A stretch of 64,000 nt of DNA from Oceanospirillum sp048270425. Its GTDB lineage: Bacteria; Pseudomonadota; Gammaproteobacteria; Pseudomonadales; Halomonadaceae. The notes beneath the pieces were generated by a model, which was given only the letters and a program-made list of their open reading frames with translations, searched no databases and had not been told where the DNA came from. A program made the position numbers and the translations under genes. Where the stretch lies: NCBI GenBank assembly GCA_048270425.1, contig JBLWSY010000001.1, forward strand, positions 248,001 to 312,000, written 5' to 3'. How positions within the stretch are numbered: position 1 is the first letter of the stretch; each line of letters opens with the position of its first letter. Below are positions 23,452 through 32,755 of the stretch, piece by piece.

Positions 23452-23868
23452 GAGGGTTGACTCTTCCACGGCATAGTCCGGTAGCTGGTCTTTTTCCGGA
23501 ACAAGCGTTGGATTACCGTCTTCATCCAGAGCAACAAATTTAAAGATTGCTTCCGTCACTTTTTCCCGCAGGCCGATCTGGCCGCGGCGCACCCAGGCTT
23601 CAACATGGATCTTCATTGAGGTTTTGCCCACCTCAACCACATCGGTATAAACACCCAGAATATCGCCCACCTTAACCGGACGGATAAAACTCATACCCTC
23701 AACGGCAACGGTAACCACTCGCTGCTGTGCCCGCTGACTGGCACAAATACCTGCTGCTATATCCATCTGAGCCAGAACCCAGCCACCAAAGATATCACCG
23801 GATGGGTTGGTATCTGCCGGCATCGCCATGGTACGGGTCGTTAAGCGACCTTTTGTCTCTTGTGTCAT
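23449..23868 (-). CDS. Acyl-CoA thioesterase, YciA-like hotdog fold
   Basis: 139 residues. The segment ADTNPSGDIFGGWVLAQMD contains the conserved Asn and the hotdog central helix with Asp (D36) used in catalysis, followed by VVTVAVEGMSFIRPVKVGD. This is the YciA/acyl-CoA hydrolase branch, which hydrolyses short to long acyl-CoAs in the cytosol. Length fits E. coli YciA (132). Monocistronic. The extreme C-terminus (PDYAVEESTL) is not conserved. Confidence 0.92.
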   Translation of the reverse strand: MTQETKGRLTTRTMAMPADTNPSGDIFGGWVLAQMDIAAGICASQRAQQRVVTVAVEGMSFIRPVKVGDILGVYTDVVEVGKTSMKIHVEAWVRRGQIGLREKVTEAIFKFVALDEDGNPTLVPEKDQLPDYAVEESTL

Positions 23869-24097
23869 AAAAGGTTTCCCAGCTTATATTGTTGTGTCGC
23901 TATAGATCAGGCTATCCATTCGCCAGCCCAAGCATTCAGCGACGACTCATCTGACTTGTAATAGGGGAATTGTAACTCAGTAAATGATGAAAAACCGGAT
24001 GTGCTCAGACAAATATTTTGATCAATCAATGTATTTCAGTAACTTCAGCTTTTTCTCATTCAAATACAGAAGGGGCTTCTGTTTTTGTTTTCACGAT

Positions 24098-24856
24098 CTA
24101 CATTTGTTTAAAAAGGTGTGTGTTGTTGCGGCTTACAGGTAGCACCCGGTTAATATCCTGCATTGTCACTGCATAATGGCCTTGCTCATTACGTTCTGCG
24201 ACCGCAATTTTTGCAACCTGTACGATGACTGCCCGGTGAATCCGCCAGAATTGAGTATCGTTAAGTTCCTGAGTCAGTTGTTTAATACTCTTTCTGATCA
24301 GATATTCTCCCTGGGCGGTTACAACTGTGGTGTATTTGTCTTCCGCGATAAAACAATAGATATCATCCAGTTGTACGATATGAATCCTGTCGCCTTGAGT
24401 TGCGTTTATCCAACGCAGCGGGCCTGTTGATTTGTTTGCGTGGGGGAGTAATTTTTGCAGCTGTTCCGCTTTAAGCTCATAACGTACTTCTTTTTGATCC
24501 CGGTTGGTTATGCGTTCGATGCACTTGTGCAGTCGCTCTTCCTGAACCGGTTTCAGAAGGTAATCAATTGCTTCATATTCGAAAGCGGCTATGGCATGTT
24601 CATCATAGGCGGTGACAAATACGATATGCCCCTCATAACCGTTATTCCGTAATAATTCGGCTGTTTCTATGCCGCTAATACCGGGCATTTTGATATCCAG
24701 AAAAACGGTGTGAATCGAGACCTCATGAATCATATTGACCGCTTCTATACCCGAGCTTAGGCAAATGACCTGATCCAGATCTTCCCACAATTCCTGTAAT
24801 AGCTTTTGTAGATGGAATCTCAACAGGGGTTCGTCATCGACGACCATCACATTCAT
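24098..24856 (-). CDS. LytTR family response regulator
   Basis: 252 residues: receiver domain 1-120 with acidic pocket VVDDEP, phosphoacceptor D54 (VFLDIKMPGI), and the conserved Thr/Lys (FVTAYDEHA, DYLLKPVQEE), then a LytTR DNA-binding domain about 145-250 (INATQGDRIHIVQLDDIYCF, WRIHRAVIVQVAKI). It is the last gene of a five-gene operon, three bases after the cognate kinase gene. LytTR regulators bind paired direct repeats; likely targets include its own operon with the MipA/OmpV gene. Confidence 0.95.
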   Translation of the reverse strand: MNVMVVDDEPLLRFHLQKLLQELWEDLDQVICLSSGIEAVNMIHEVSIHTVFLDIKMPGISGIETAELLRNNGYEGHIVFVTAYDEHAIAAFEYEAIDYLLKPVQEERLHKCIERITNRDQKEVRYELKAEQLQKLLPHANKSTGPLRWINATQGDRIHIVQLDDIYCFIAEDKYTTVVTAQGEYLIRKSIKQLTQELNDTQFWRIHRAVIVQVAKIAVAERNEQGHYAVTMQDINRVLPVSRNNTHLFKQM

Positions 24857-24859
24857 ACA

Positions 24860-25933
24860 TTAACCTTTGTTGGCTGGTGAGATGGGCCAGGACAGCGTGG
24901 CGATACAACCTGCAATGTCGCCATGATCATCCCGGTGATTGTCGAGTTCGAGCTTAGCGTCATCCTGATACAGCATAGCCAGTCGCTGACGAATATTATT
25001 GACAGCGATACCATTGCCTTTTGATGACTTTTTTTGATCCTTATAAGGTAAGCCAATACCGGTATCCCGAATCATTGCCTGACAAATACCAGACTGAACC
25101 CTGATCGTAAGGGTGATATTCCCACCTTCAAGTTTGGGTTCGATGCCGTGTGTTATGGCGTTTTCAATCAAGGGTTGCAAGGTAAAGGGTGGGCAGCTGG
25201 CTAAAGCGATATCATCCAGGGTTTTGATCTGACATGTTAAGCGGTCACCCATTCGTACCTGCTGAATAGCGAGATAAGACTCTACCAGTTGTAACTCTTC
25301 CTGTAGCGGTATGACTTGTCGTTCGGCTTTGGTCATTGATACCCGTAATAAACCGGTCAGGTCATCCAGTACCTTTTTTGCCTGCGAGGGTTCCAGATCA
25401 ATCAAAACCCGGATGTTGGCCAGCGTGTTGAACAGAAAGTGAGGCTCAATCTGAGATTGCAGAACCTGATAGTTGGATTCAGCCAACTCTTTTTCCTGTT
25501 TTAAGGTCTGTTCCCGACGAAGCTGGAGCTCTCTTTCTTTACGGGTTACCCGGTGCGAATTGTAGAAAATGTATGTGACTAAAAGGCTAAAGAGAATTTT
25601 CAATATAAGGTCAGAAGCAGGTGCGTTGCGCACCTGATCGAATGAGCCGTACATCTGATACATAAGATGTATCGTACCGATAACAACGCCGGTTACGTAG
25701 CCAATGACGGTTGCGACCAATACGGAAGTTTTATCGCGCAGGTAGTGGAGGCTGACCCGAATACCGCACAAACAGGACACTCCAAACACCAATGAAATCT
25801 GTAATGTTAGCCAGAAATCACCCGCATCAGTAAACCAGATGATCATAGAGATGATGCAGCAGATCAGTACGGTTTGAATGCTGTCCCGTAAGAGTTCGTG
25901 ACGTCGCCAAAAACTCAGAAAGGCGTTAGCCAT
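24860..25933 (-). CDS. LytS/YehU-type sensor histidine kinase
   Basis: 357 residues. About four transmembrane helices (20-140), a short coiled coil (KERELQLRREQTLKQEKELA), then the LytS-type His_kinase domain with the phosphoacceptor in LQSQIEPHFLFNTLANI and the ATPase domain with PLIENAITHGIEP, DTGIGLP and GNGIAVNNIRQRL. It has no large periplasmic domain, so it may sense membrane state or a membrane partner such as the protein encoded just upstream (three-base gap). Cognate of the LytTR regulator gene that follows. Confidence 0.95.
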   Translation of the reverse strand: MANAFLSFWRRHELLRDSIQTVLICCIISMIIWFTDAGDFWLTLQISLVFGVSCLCGIRVSLHYLRDKTSVLVATVIGYVTGVVIGTIHLMYQMYGSFDQVRNAPASDLILKILFSLLVTYIFYNSHRVTRKERELQLRREQTLKQEKELAESNYQVLQSQIEPHFLFNTLANIRVLIDLEPSQAKKVLDDLTGLLRVSMTKAERQVIPLQEELQLVESYLAIQQVRMGDRLTCQIKTLDDIALASCPPFTLQPLIENAITHGIEPKLEGGNITLTIRVQSGICQAMIRDTGIGLPYKDQKKSSKGNGIAVNNIRQRLAMLYQDDAKLELDNHRDDHGDIAGCIATLSWPISPANKG

Positions 25934-25936
25934 TGT

Positions 25937-26590
25937 TTACTCTTCCCTATTCAATAGCATGAAAAGCCCGGTAGACAGGAACCAAAGTATACAGCCTAAG
26001 CCAAATACTGCTCCTAATTCTGATAGTCCGGGAATGGCAGTCAAAAGCCCGCACAGACCGATTGCTAAGGCTCCTAAACGGGCTTTAATGGGTAAACAGC
26101 GGTTTTCACTACTGGCAAAGAACAGCAGTATCAGCCAGATGCCGCCAACGATTTCGTTACCACCACCTAAGCCATTCACCAGAATTTGCACACTTACCCA
26201 AGCATGATTAGCTGCTTCAGGGTTTGTAGCATATAGCTCGATGCTCATTGCATGGCCGACATTAGCGACCATTCCGGCGGCAATGACTAAACCGACCCAG
26301 ATATAAGCGAGGGTAGCGGTTGCCTGTGTCAATGAAGATTTGGGCAGGAGACTGTTTAAACCTGTCTGTAGCCCCAGAAGCGCGAAGCCAAAAACAATAT
26401 AAATAACAAAGTACCAAAGATAAATCATAGCCCGGTGCTTGCCTGCATAGATCAGTTGCTCCTCAATATTTGAACCGAGATTGCCGTACTGAATATCGGT
26501 CATGAGGACAAGGTAGTAGGCCATACCAAACAGAAAGGTTAATGCCGCAATAATGGCACTTGCGCCGCCGCCACGAATAGGAGATATCAT
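25937..26590 (-). CDS. Membrane protein of unknown function, possibly DUF4386-like
   Basis: 217 residues with about six transmembrane helices. The helix pattern, with an N-terminal glycine-rich start (MISPIRGGGASAIIAALTF), a central NVGHAMSIELYATNPEA loop and LVNGLGGGNEIVGGIWLILL, recalls DUF4386 proteins, but I am not certain. It sits three bases before the histidine kinase gene and 18 bases after the serine hydrolase, so it may be a sensory accessory of the kinase or a transporter-like partner. Confidence 0.8.
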   Translation of the reverse strand: MISPIRGGGASAIIAALTFLFGMAYYLVLMTDIQYGNLGSNIEEQLIYAGKHRAMIYLWYFVIYIVFGFALLGLQTGLNSLLPKSSLTQATATLAYIWVGLVIAAGMVANVGHAMSIELYATNPEAANHAWVSVQILVNGLGGGNEIVGGIWLILLFFASSENRCLPIKARLGALAIGLCGLLTAIPGLSELGAVFGLGCILWFLSTGLFMLLNREE

Positions 26591-26608
26591 CGTACTCGTT
26601 CCTTGTGT

Positions 26609-28381
26609 TTAAGGTTGTTGGGACTGTTGTTGGAATGTCATACCCAGATAACGAAGCGTAATGGTTTTGTCTGGCGTTGTTTTTACGAACAAACTGTCGC
26701 CACTGCTTCGGGTCAGACCAATGTGGATGGCCCGATCTTTAGCTACGGGGTTGAAATAGAGTGTCTGCGTAGAGTCATTTCTTTCGTTGTGGAGTGTAAG
26801 GTGCAGTAGCCCGTCACGTTCAACCAGCGTTATTTCGCTGAAATCGTACAAATCATCCGGATTGCTGTGAACATAGTGACCAAGCCGTGCAGTCCAGTCT
26901 CCTGATAATCGGGCCGATGCGAATTTCTGGGCCACAACCCCACCATTTTGTTCCTTGATGACATCTTGTCCCTGATACTCAACAGGTATGAGTCGAAGCT
27001 GTTTAAAGACGTCATTATCAAAGGTAAAAGCTCCCAGCACTTTATACTGAACCCCCAAAGTGCCATCGGAATATGGAATCAAGGTTACTTCGTCATCATC
27101 ATTTGCTGCCACTAACGCAGCCCCTTGGTCTGCAACCCTAATTTCGCCCAGCGCGGGGGATATATAGCGGCCGCTTAATTTTTTGCGTTGGTCTTTGGAG
27201 AGGTTGACCGGGTGAGGCGCTGATCTTTCCACTTCAGGCCAGAGCAGGCCGGTTTGGGCTTCATAGGCGATTCGGGTTGTCTGTTCAGCAATTTCGGTGA
27301 CACTTTCGTAGGCTTCTGCGGAATTTGCTAACACGATAACTGCCAAGTCCTCTTCCGGTAAAATGATCAAAGAGGAATGAAAGTAGTGAGTGGCTCCGCC
27401 ATGCCATTGAACCGCTTTTCCGGAAAGCGAGGCACGTGGGTAAAATAAAAACCAAGCGAGCCCCATCGGCATGTCACGATAGAGCTGGGATTGCAGATTC
27501 TGAGGAGCAACCATTTGTGAGAACGCATGGTTAGAGATCAGATGTTTGGTTTCTCCAGTCTGATCCTGATAGCTCCCGTTTCGCAGCATTACCTGAGCAA
27601 ATGTTGCTAAATCCTTTGCACTCATTGCGATGTCGCCGGCGGCCTGGTCACGAATTTGTGGATAGCTCTGGGCATTCAGTCCCAGGTATGCCCGGGCCAG
27701 TTGGTCGTGCTCAACACCGACAATACTGTGTTCAAGCTTCAGTGGGGCGAAAATATTTTCTTTTAAATAGTTTGGGTAGGTTTTTCCTGAAACGTGTTCA
27801 ATCGCCAGCCCCAGCAAAGCGTAACCCACATTGGAGTAGCTGAATATTTCACCGGGGCGGTAGTAAAGCTGTTGCTCATTGACCAAGGGTATTAATTGGC
27901 TCAATGCTCTGTTTTCTGCAAAACCTTTCCAGAGATCTGATGGCAGCCCTGAATGATGGGTAAGCACCTGACGTACAGTGACGGAATCTGAACCGTAAGG
28001 CGTTTTTAAGTCCAGCTCCGGCAGGTATTGTTGCAACGGGGTGTCCAGTGACATTTTGCCTGCATCTACCAGCTGTAAAATACTGATTGCGGTAAAGAGT
28101 TTTGTCACGGAGCCAATACGGTACAGGGTATCGTCAGAAGCAGGAATGGCTGCTTTACGATCTGCTAAACCACTATGATGTTTGGCAATGATTTTTTGCT
28201 CATTGAGCACCATCACTGAAACAGCTGCAATATCATGCTGACGACGCTTTTCGGGCAGCACCCAATCCAGATAGACATTGAGGTAAGAGAAGTCGCCTTT
28301 GTTAACTTGTTTGGGTTTGGCGGGTGCAACCGAGCACCCGCCAATCATTGCTATTAATGCCAGTACAAGAAGTGCTTTCAT
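26609..28381 (-). CDS. Lipoprotein serine hydrolase, beta-lactamase/PBP4* family
   Basis: 590 residues. Signal peptide with lipobox IGGC (Cys16), then a class C beta-lactamase-like domain with the catalytic triad motifs S91-V-T-K (RIGSVTKLF), Y182-S-N (SYSNVGYALLG) and an HGG box (WHGGATHYF) in place of KTG, followed by a 200-residue C-terminal beta-rich domain. Such enzymes act as D-Ala-D-Ala peptidases, esterases or beta-lactamases; here likely periplasmic and membrane-anchored. Second gene of the five-gene operon, nine bases after the MipA/OmpV gene. The pairing with a two-component system suggests inducible cell-wall or ester hydrolysis. Confidence 0.93.
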   Translation of the reverse strand: MKALLVLALIAMIGGCSVAPAKPKQVNKGDFSYLNVYLDWVLPEKRRQHDIAAVSVMVLNEQKIIAKHHSGLADRKAAIPASDDTLYRIGSVTKLFTAISILQLVDAGKMSLDTPLQQYLPELDLKTPYGSDSVTVRQVLTHHSGLPSDLWKGFAENRALSQLIPLVNEQQLYYRPGEIFSYSNVGYALLGLAIEHVSGKTYPNYLKENIFAPLKLEHSIVGVEHDQLARAYLGLNAQSYPQIRDQAAGDIAMSAKDLATFAQVMLRNGSYQDQTGETKHLISNHAFSQMVAPQNLQSQLYRDMPMGLAWFLFYPRASLSGKAVQWHGGATHYFHSSLIILPEEDLAVIVLANSAEAYESVTEIAEQTTRIAYEAQTGLLWPEVERSAPHPVNLSKDQRKKLSGRYISPALGEIRVADQGAALVAANDDDEVTLIPYSDGTLGVQYKVLGAFTFDNDVFKQLRLIPVEYQGQDVIKEQNGGVVAQKFASARLSGDWTARLGHYVHSNPDDLYDFSEITLVERDGLLHLTLHNERNDSTQTLYFNPVAKDRAIHIGLTRSSGDSLFVKTTPDKTITLRYLGMTFQQQSQQP

Positions 28382-28390
28382 TTCCCTTCC

Positions 28391-29137
28391 TCAGAATTGG
28401 TAGAAGACAGAAGCCGAACCCATCCAGTAGTTGTTGCGCGCCACAATGCTACTATCACTAATGCCTGTGCCCAGGTGGTTGATTCCTACAGTCGTCGCGG
28501 TGTGCCAGCCTCCGAATAGCTTGTAAATATGGGTGAGTGAGGCATTGGCATTGACGCTGGCTTTGCCATCATAAGCGGTGATTAATGTCGTTGATTCCGC
28601 TCTGCTGACGCCATAGTAGTAGTCAACTAATGGCGCTGACTGATACTGAATTCCTGCCTGAGGAATCAATACGCCACCCAATATCGGAACCTGTTTTGAA
28701 ACTCCAAGACCCAGCTCATAACCGTTGTGTTTATCCATAAGATCGGCGCTGACAAAGGCGTTAAAGTCAGCCCAAGGTGCCGCTTGAAACCAGTTGACCA
28801 TGAGTTCACCGGTATCTTCGCGCTTAGTTAAATGGGCTAATTCTTGATTGTCTGTTTCATCAAAGCCTGATTCGCGAATTTTTAATACAAAGCTGACAGC
28901 GCTGGTCGCTGAGATTGGTGCCGTGATCCCAAGGCCATCAGGGTCTAAGGTCAGCATGCCGTATTGCAGCTCAGCATAAGGAAAGATTTGGTTTTCATCT
29001 TTTTCACCTTTTACATGACTTTGGATATGGGCGGCACCTACCCCAACATTGGCGTTAAACTCAGTTGCCTGCGAATATTCCGCAGCGCTGATTAACAAAA
29101 CAGAGGAAATAAAAAGTGAGATTTTTGAGCGATTCAT
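28391..29137 (-). CDS. MipA/OmpV family outer membrane protein
   Basis: 248 residues with a signal peptide (SLFISSVLLISAAEYSQA) and a 12-stranded-barrel-like sequence ending in an aromatic residue (SVFYQF), as outer-membrane barrels do. Motifs such as NVGVGAAHIQSH and FPYAELQYG fit MipA/OmpV proteins (MltA-interacting scaffolds in cell-wall synthesis, or osmotic/antibiotic-related porins). It heads the operon and is therefore probably the main regulated output. A second, unrelated-looking paralogue occurs at 43854-44693. Confidence 0.92.
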   Translation of the reverse strand: MNRSKISLFISSVLLISAAEYSQATEFNANVGVGAAHIQSHVKGEKDENQIFPYAELQYGMLTLDPDGLGITAPISATSAVSFVLKIRESGFDETDNQELAHLTKREDTGELMVNWFQAAPWADFNAFVSADLMDKHNGYELGLGVSKQVPILGGVLIPQAGIQYQSAPLVDYYYGVSRAESTTLITAYDGKASVNANASLTHIYKLFGGWHTATTVGINHLGTGISDSSIVARNNYWMGSASVFYQF

Positions 29138-29207
29138 AACACTGCTCCCATACAGGTTTCTGATAGCAGCTTGCGCTGCGATGGGGGAACTTTGTCATGA
29201 CTGCACC

Positions 29208-29240
29208 GGTAAAAATTTTCTGACCGATAGTTGGTAAAAA
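29208..29240. promoter_or_regulatory. Direct repeats upstream of the MipA operon
   Basis: GGTAAAAA occurs at 29208-29215 and 29233-29240 on the plus strand (TTTTTACC facing the MipA operon), 25 bases apart and 70-105 bases upstream of its start. LytTR regulators bind paired direct repeats, so this could be the site of the operon's own regulator, but the spacing is larger than the usual 21-22 bases. Confidence 0.25.
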
Positions 29241-29311
29241 AAACGAACAAGGAGTCGTTATCAGAGATAAACGGTGGGGCGTAGATGTCATATCCTCAGA
29301 TACGGCTCTGC

Positions 29312-29328
29312 CTTAAGTTTCTCTTAAG
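29312..29328 (+). promoter_or_regulatory. PmrA/BasR-type box
   Basis: CTTAAG-TTTCT-CTTAAG is a perfect YTTAAK-N5-YTTAAK direct repeat, the half-site spacing of PmrA/BasR and related OmpR-family regulators. It lies 44 bases upstream of the preferred start of the LTA-synthase-like gene and about 175 bases from the MipA start. No PmrAB pair is in the window. Confidence 0.55.
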
Positions 29329-29372
29329 CATGGGGGATGACACTGCTCAGATCATTTTTTGGGAGCAGTAGT

Positions 29373-31340
29373 ATGTCAATTTCGAGAGCCATCAGGCGTC
29401 TATCCCAGAGCCGGTATAACGCGCTGGTCTATGTTGGAATCGTCTTTTTATCTATCAGTATGCTGGTCAGAACAGGGCTGCTGATTTTTGACGGTTTGCC
29501 TACAGGTAATCCGCTGATTGTTATCTCTAAAGTTTATCTGGTTGGTCTTCTCTATGATCTGGCCGCGTTAAGCTGGGTAATGATTCCTTTCATCATTATT
29601 GCTTTGTTCTCCGGGAAAGGTGAGAAGGGAAGAAAGCTTCATGCTGTTTTAGCTTCCTTTGCTTTTATTTTGGGCATTATCGGATTGGTCTTTGAGTCTT
29701 TATCGGAGGCCGTTTTCTGGAATGAGTTTGCCTCGCGCTTCAATTTTATTGCGGTTGATTATCTGCTGTTTACCCGTGAAGTGATCGGCAATATCCAGCA
29801 GTCCTATCCGATGTCTTTGTTGTTGAGCGCTGTTGGTGTCGTCAGTGGCTTGGTTCTTTGGAAAACCCTTCCGGCTTTTTGGCGGGCTGCTAAGTCTGAG
29901 GCACCTGTTTTCTCAGGGCGTTTATTGGTTAGTGCCTTGCTTTTGGCCCTGCCGGTAGGTTTCTTTTTCAATTTGAATGAGCAGCCTCATCAGATGATGC
30001 AGACACCTGCCAGTCGCGAACTGAGCAGCAATGGCCTTTACAGTTTTTTCCGGGCGTTCAGAAATAATGAGCTTGATTACCGGGAATACTACAAAACGTT
30101 ACCGGACAAAGAGGTCAATAAGATTCTTTCTGAAGAGTTTGGTGCTCCGGTATCAAAAACCGAGCAAGAACTGTCCTCTTTAGATCAAGCGCTGACCCAT
30201 CATCAGCTACCCATTGCAAATAGCCTTGCTGACCGTCCTAAAAACCTTGTTCTGGTTTCAATTGAAAGCCTGGGTAGTGACTATGTTGATGCGTTTAATG
30301 GCGGGAGAGGGCTGACACCTCATCTGGATGAACTGGCCGAACAGGGACTTATTTTCACCAATCTTTATGCCACAGGGCTTCGGACGGTTCGCGGGTTAGA
30401 AGCTTTGTCTCTATCTGTACCTCCAACACCGGGACGGGCGGTTCTGATGCGGGAGAAAAATAAACAGCTGCAAACCTTGGGCGGCGTTTTTAAAGATGCC
30501 GGTTACGAGTCGCTCTATTTTTATGGTGGATACAGCATTTTTGACAACATGAAAGACTTTTTTGGAGGCAATCACTATCAGGTCGTTGACCGGACTGATA
30601 TTGACCCTTCGATTATTGACCATGAAACCATTTGGGGCGTTGCTGACGAAGATCTTTTTGAAACCACTCTGGCTGAGCTGGATAAAAAAGCGGGTGAAGG
30701 TAAGAAGTTTTTTGCCCATGTCATGACGACGTCAAATCACAGACCTTATACCTATCCTGAAAACCGGGTCAGCATTCCCCCTCATACTGGACGCAATGGG
30801 GCGGTTCAGTACACCGACTGGGCGATTGGCCAGTTTATCGATCAGGCAAAAACAAAAGAATGGTTTGATGAGACCTTGTTTGTCTTTGTTGCGGATCACA
30901 CCTCTCATGGCCGGGGGCGAACCGATATTCCACCGGAAAACTATCAGATTCCTCTGATCATCTATCAGCCGAATTTGATCAATGCCGGAGTCGATAATCG
31001 TTTGGCATCACAAATCGATATAGCACCCTCTCTTTTAAGTCTGATGGGGGTTGAATATGACTCAACAATGTTCGGGCAAAATCTGTTTAATTCTCACAAC
31101 TACCATGCCCGCGCTTTTATGGCGAGCTATCTGACATTGGGTTACATGGAATCAGGCCTGATTGCGGAATTAGGTCCCATGAAGACGGTTAGAGTGGTCG
31201 ATGCAAAAACGGGGGCAGCGGTGAGTGATTCCGATCCCCGTATAGAACCCTTGATAGAGCACGCGATCTCATTTTACCAAGGGGCATCTGACTACCTGCA
31301 GCAGCATGGCCAGTCTGATGCTGCTATTCAGGTTAATTAG
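29373..31340 (+). CDS. LTA synthase family sulfatase-fold membrane enzyme
   Basis: 655 residues from the ATG at 29373 (GGGAGCAG upstream); an upstream ATG at 29337 has no proper ribosome binding site and lies between the PmrA-type box and that start. Five transmembrane helices (to about residue 215) precede an alkaline-phosphatase-superfamily domain: VLVSIESLGSDY, TGLRTVRGLEAL (likely nucleophile Thr), HVMTTSNHRPYTYP and FVADHTSHGRG are the metal and catalytic blocks. In Gram-negatives such enzymes transfer phosphoglycerol or phosphoethanolamine to periplasmic glycans or lipid A. The next gene encodes a PAP2 phosphatase, 18 bases later. Confidence 0.92.
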   Translation: MSISRAIRRLSQSRYNALVYVGIVFLSISMLVRTGLLIFDGLPTGNPLIVISKVYLVGLLYDLAALSWVMIPFIIIALFSGKGEKGRKLHAVLASFAFILGIIGLVFESLSEAVFWNEFASRFNFIAVDYLLFTREVIGNIQQSYPMSLLLSAVGVVSGLVLWKTLPAFWRAAKSEAPVFSGRLLVSALLLALPVGFFFNLNEQPHQMMQTPASRELSSNGLYSFFRAFRNNELDYREYYKTLPDKEVNKILSEEFGAPVSKTEQELSSLDQALTHHQLPIANSLADRPKNLVLVSIESLGSDYVDAFNGGRGLTPHLDELAEQGLIFTNLYATGLRTVRGLEALSLSVPPTPGRAVLMREKNKQLQTLGGVFKDAGYESLYFYGGYSIFDNMKDFFGGNHYQVVDRTDIDPSIIDHETIWGVADEDLFETTLAELDKKAGEGKKFFAHVMTTSNHRPYTYPENRVSIPPHTGRNGAVQYTDWAIGQFIDQAKTKEWFDETLFVFVADHTSHGRGRTDIPPENYQIPLIIYQPNLINAGVDNRLASQIDIAPSLLSLMGVEYDSTMFGQNLFNSHNYHARAFMASYLTLGYMESGLIAELGPMKTVRVVDAKTGAAVSDSDPRIEPLIEHAISFYQGASDYLQQHGQSDAAIQVN

Positions 31341-31358
31341 CAGGATGATGGCTGAGTT

Positions 31359-32042
31359 ATGTTGAAAGATATTAACTGGGTTCCGCTGAGTTTTTTAGGG
31401 CTTGTCGTGCTCTTTGTGGGATGGCCAGAGCTTGATCTGATGGTCTCTGGTCAGTTTTTTAACTCTGCAAGCCAAAGCTTTCCGGCTAATCAGGAGCGTT
31501 GGGTTCGATTTGTTTATGTGTTGTTCAAGGATATGCCACTGTTACTTGTGCCGGTTTTGGTGCTGGCAACACTGATCTCATGGCTGGGTTTTGCCCCTGC
31601 GAAGCTGCGTTGTAAGCGGCACAAGTTGCTTTTCTTACTGTTATTTTTACTGATAGGACCGGGATTACTGGTTCATGCAGGCTTCAAAAATAATTGGGAC
31701 AGAGCAAGACCCAGAGATGTGGTGGAGTTTGGTGGTCATCAGCGTTTTACACCCGCATGGATGATCAGTGATCAATGCGAGAAAAACTGTTCCTTTACCA
31801 GTGGCCATGCTGCCATGGGATTTGCTTTTATCGCTTTAGCCTGGGTTTGGGAGTGGCAGCTGGGGCTCTTGGTAGGAGTGATTATTGGCTTATTTGTTGG
31901 TGAGGTGCGGGTAATACAGGGAGGGCATTTTCTGAGTGATATTATCTTCTCAGGCTATATCTGTTACTTCACCGCCTGGGTGCTGGCAATAGTGATTTTG
32001 CCTAAAGAGCAGAATCATCAGTTGCTGCATCAGAGTCACTGA
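31359..32042 (+). CDS. PAP2 family membrane phosphatase
   Basis: 227 residues with six transmembrane helices and the three PAP2 motifs: KNNWDRARPR, SFTSGHAAMG and VRVIQGGHFLSD (catalytic histidine). Members dephosphorylate undecaprenyl pyrophosphate or lipid A, or transfer phosphate (LpxT/LpxE-like). Its coupling to the preceding LTA-synthase-like gene and the PmrA-type box suggests envelope lipid modification. PSGH is replaced by TSGH, which is tolerated in the LpxT-like group. Substrate inferred only. Confidence 0.93.
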   Translation: MLKDINWVPLSFLGLVVLFVGWPELDLMVSGQFFNSASQSFPANQERWVRFVYVLFKDMPLLLVPVLVLATLISWLGFAPAKLRCKRHKLLFLLLFLLIGPGLLVHAGFKNNWDRARPRDVVEFGGHQRFTPAWMISDQCEKNCSFTSGHAAMGFAFIALAWVWEWQLGLLVGVIIGLFVGEVRVIQGGHFLSDIIFSGYICYFTAWVLAIVILPKEQNHQLLHQSH

Positions 32043-32100
32043 TATTGACCAGTGACTCATCCGATATGTCCATTAAGACAGGCTGTCAGGGGGACAGACA

Positions 32101-32583
32101 CTAAAGCATCAGGCCGATCATGGAGGTCAGTTTCTCCAGCCAGTGCTGATCGGTCTCATCAAAGTCATTCAGTTGATCGCTGTCGATATCCAGTACCCAG
32201 GCGACTTCTCCGCGCTTAAAAATCGGTAACACGATTTCGGATTTGGAGGCGCTGGAGCAGGCGATATGGCCCGGAAACTCATCAACATTGGGTACGATCA
32301 GAGTTTTGCGTTGCTCAAACACTGCACCACAAACCCCTTTGCCTTTTGGGATACGGGTGCAGGCAACAGGACCCTGAAAGGGGCCAAGAACCAGCATGTC
32401 CGGGGTTTCGGCGCGATAAAAGCCCACCCAGAAATAACCCATACCTTCTTTCAATGCCGCGCTGATGTTCGCCATATTTGCGATTACATCCTGTTCCGTG
32501 CTAACTAAGGCCTCAATCTGAGGTAACAGGCTCTGATACCTTTGCGCTTTGCTGCCTTCAATTACGGAAATCTGTTCTGCCAT
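32101..32583 (-). CDS. msrC: Free methionine-(R)-sulfoxide reductase (GAF fold)
   Basis: 160 residues, a single GAF domain. C75, C85 and C109 have the same spacing as the three cysteines of E. coli fRMsr (C84, C94, C118): ACTRIPKGKGVCGAVFEQ and HIACSSASKSEIVLPI. It reduces free methionine-R-sulfoxide in the cytosol with thioredoxin, protecting against oxidants. Length matches. Monocistronic; convergent with the PAP2 gene. Confidence 0.94.
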   Translation of the reverse strand: MAEQISVIEGSKAQRYQSLLPQIEALVSTEQDVIANMANISAALKEGMGYFWVGFYRAETPDMLVLGPFQGPVACTRIPKGKGVCGAVFEQRKTLIVPNVDEFPGHIACSSASKSEIVLPIFKRGEVAWVLDIDSDQLNDFDETDQHWLEKLTSMIGLML

Positions 32584-32755
32584 CTTTTTAATAGATCCTT
32601 ACTGACCTGAACAACGTAACTCTGTCGGAATAGAGTCTGGCGCTTATTCTAAGGTCTTAAGATTAAAGTCTTAGATAAAAGTGAATACAGAATAGTGTTT
32701 GCTGCGTATATCGACAAGTCAGTTCTGTTGAATAATTAGCCGGAAGAGTTTTTGT

